Part shown: piece by piece, positions 62,978-64,000 of the stretch
Numbering within the stretch: the first letter of the stretch is position 1
Layout: each line of letters starts with the position of its first letter
DNA from: Diphasiastrum complanatum
Lineage: Eukaryota > Streptophyta > Lycopodiopsida > Lycopodiales > Lycopodiaceae
DNA: 64,000 bases
Assembly: GCA_029204225.1 (NCBI GenBank)
Contig: CM055103.1
Coordinates: 4,496,276-4,560,275 of the forward strand
Direction of reading: 5' to 3'
Notes under the pieces: model-generated
What the model was told of the DNA's origin: nothing
The model's input: only the letters and a program-made list of their open reading frames with translations
Database searches by the model: none
Position numbers and translations under genes: made by a program

Positions 62978-63061
62978 GATAAAAATGTAACCTCCCAGAG
63001 CCTCTGGGGGGGGAGTGTCGGCGCTTCTCCCCCAAAGGCTCTGGGAGGTTACATTTTTATC
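62978..63061. repeat. 84-bp near-perfect hairpin
   Basis: Left arm GATAAAAATGTAACCTCCCA continuing GAGCCT (62978-63003) pairs perfectly over 26 bp with the right arm ending at 63061. After one mismatch, a further TGGGGG/CCCCCA pairing extends the stem. The loop is about 20 nt (around GGAGTGTCGGCGCTTCTC). No flanking duplication is obvious. It could be a tiny foldback element or a small-RNA precursor-like hairpin. Confidence 0.9.
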
Positions 63062-63369
63062 TCATATCCTTGTTTCAATCGACATTCAGATGATTCTCCC
63101 TATGTCTGAATGATTTGGGACATTCACTACCGATCTACATTCAAGCTTAGTAGACTTTATCTTTGTTTGATGGCCAGAGCTCCACAGTTTTTTGCAACAT
63201 GACATCCTAGTAAAATCTTGACGTACAAGAAGAATGAGCTAAAAGAATTTTGCATTCTATGACTTTATGGTGATTTTTCGAATCTACAATAGTTGTGGCA
63301 CCGAGCGTTTGCTTTGAACTTAGTCCTATGTGTCTATGAAATGACCAAAACCTCATTTGATTGGGCATT

Positions 63370-63637
63370 CTAACATACAGTTTTATTTGCCATTTGATGA
63401 CCATTGCAAGTAGATCGTTCCTCCTCAGTCCTTGAATCTAGATGTCGCTTGATTTTGTGGAGAGAGATAAATAGCAGAACGAAGCCGTGAATGCCAAACA
63501 AGGTGCGATGTGCTGAAATTGGACTTAGTTGGTCATCAAATGGAACTCGAGATACAATATTCTTTCCGCATATGATCCTGAAGTTCCGATTTATGGGATC
63601 GTTGAGCTTGTTTTCCATGTATTCTGTTCAAGGATCT
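63370..63637 (-). pseudogene. Possible OBL1-like class-3 lipase exon, partial
   Basis: Minus strand. A frame starting just after a possible acceptor near 63638 reads EYMENKL, NRNFRIICGKNIVSRVPFDDQ, FGIHGFVLLFISLHKIKRHL. In plant triacylglycerol lipases of the OBL type, the corresponding stretch after the catalytic Ser is '.YM...L ... R.VY.ND.VPRVPFDD ... F.H.G.C..(F/Y)NSLYKGK'. The aspartate of ND, thought to be catalytic, is Asn here (GKN), and the His region is altered (FGIHG). The frame ends at 63370, short of the family's C-terminal ~100 residues. Upstream exons would lie beyond the window. Probably a decayed gene piece; moderate certainty. Confidence 0.4.
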
Positions 63638-64000
63638 AGGGTGGTTCTCTTTTAGTACAACTTGTCATCAACAAAGGATAATTGTTGTGGAGGTTGAGTT
63701 GGCCTTGAAGGTTCCTCTAAGTCATTTTTGTTAGGCCTTTATAAATTGTATGAAAACAAAATCATTGAATGATTGGCCCTATATAGTCAAAACCTTTGAT
63801 TGACTATCCATTGAATTTAATTTTAGTTAATTGATTGTACTCTTACTAGAATGATACTTTCTCATCCTCAAGTTTTCATGATATTGGATGATTGAAAAAT
63901 CTAGAGCGAAAGTGGGTTTTATAACAAATGTTTTAAACATCGGTCATTCCGCTTTTTTCAATATCGAAAGTCTCATCAGAGGTATGCCAAATGTGCTTAA
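63638..64000 (-). other. Intron-like flank of the possible lipase exon
   Basis: AT-rich sequence without an open frame. Read on the minus strand it ends ...CCTTGAACAG, a possible intron acceptor just before the lipase-like exon. Confidence 0.35.

Overview
The window is nuclear DNA of a large-genome land plant, most likely a fern or another non-flowering lineage. Land plant is well supported: there is a 13-exon BASS1-like plastid transporter with GT-AG introns, an intronless UDP-glycosyltransferase with the plant PSPG box, and Ty1/copia and Ty3/gypsy elements primed by initiator Met-tRNA. 'Fern' is an inference from the element families, the very long (GA)n tracts and the R2-like reverse transcriptase. 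About two thirds of the window is retrotransposon debris. Only the BASS1-like gene and the UGT look intact, and a possible class-3 lipase exon lies at the right end.

1-34.7 kb is a stack of nested, decayed elements. Copia A (minus, 1-3906) has lost most of its protease and integrase and carries a gypsy integrase scrap. A mosaic of copia pieces follows (3.9-6.7 kb). Copia B (minus, 6709-13231, two LTRs) sits inside the primer-binding site of an older copia H, whose 5' LTR is at 13241-13926. 13.9-17.9 kb is AT-rich with no recognisable gene. An inverted-repeat MITE and a gypsy RT scrap follow. Between 19.4 and 28.5 kb lies a minus-strand gypsy with an unusual long open frame downstream of its integrase. 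Copia C (plus, 21266-26668) is inserted into that frame with a 5-bp duplication. Further copia pieces (D, E) and an unrecognised coding-like block end the stack.

34.7-50 kb holds the BASS1-like gene. Introns 7 (6.7 kb) and 9 (3.9 kb) are swollen by a LINE scrap and by two pieces of chromovirus-type gypsy. All coding exons keep frame and splice sites.

50-64 kb contains a broken R2-like unit (zinc finger, RT, restriction-like endonuclease), the UGT with tandem repeats upstream, a decayed transposase-like block, a (GA)n(G)n tract, an 84-bp hairpin and the possible lipase exon.

Recurring themes are (a) (GA)n/(CT)n tracts at or in retrotransposon coding sequence, several at breakpoints; (b) nonsense codons falling largely at glutamine positions, as expected from C-to-T decay of methylated DNA; (c) CACACGTGTG palindromes repeated in the copia LTRs. 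All identifications come from reading motifs by eye; no database search was run.
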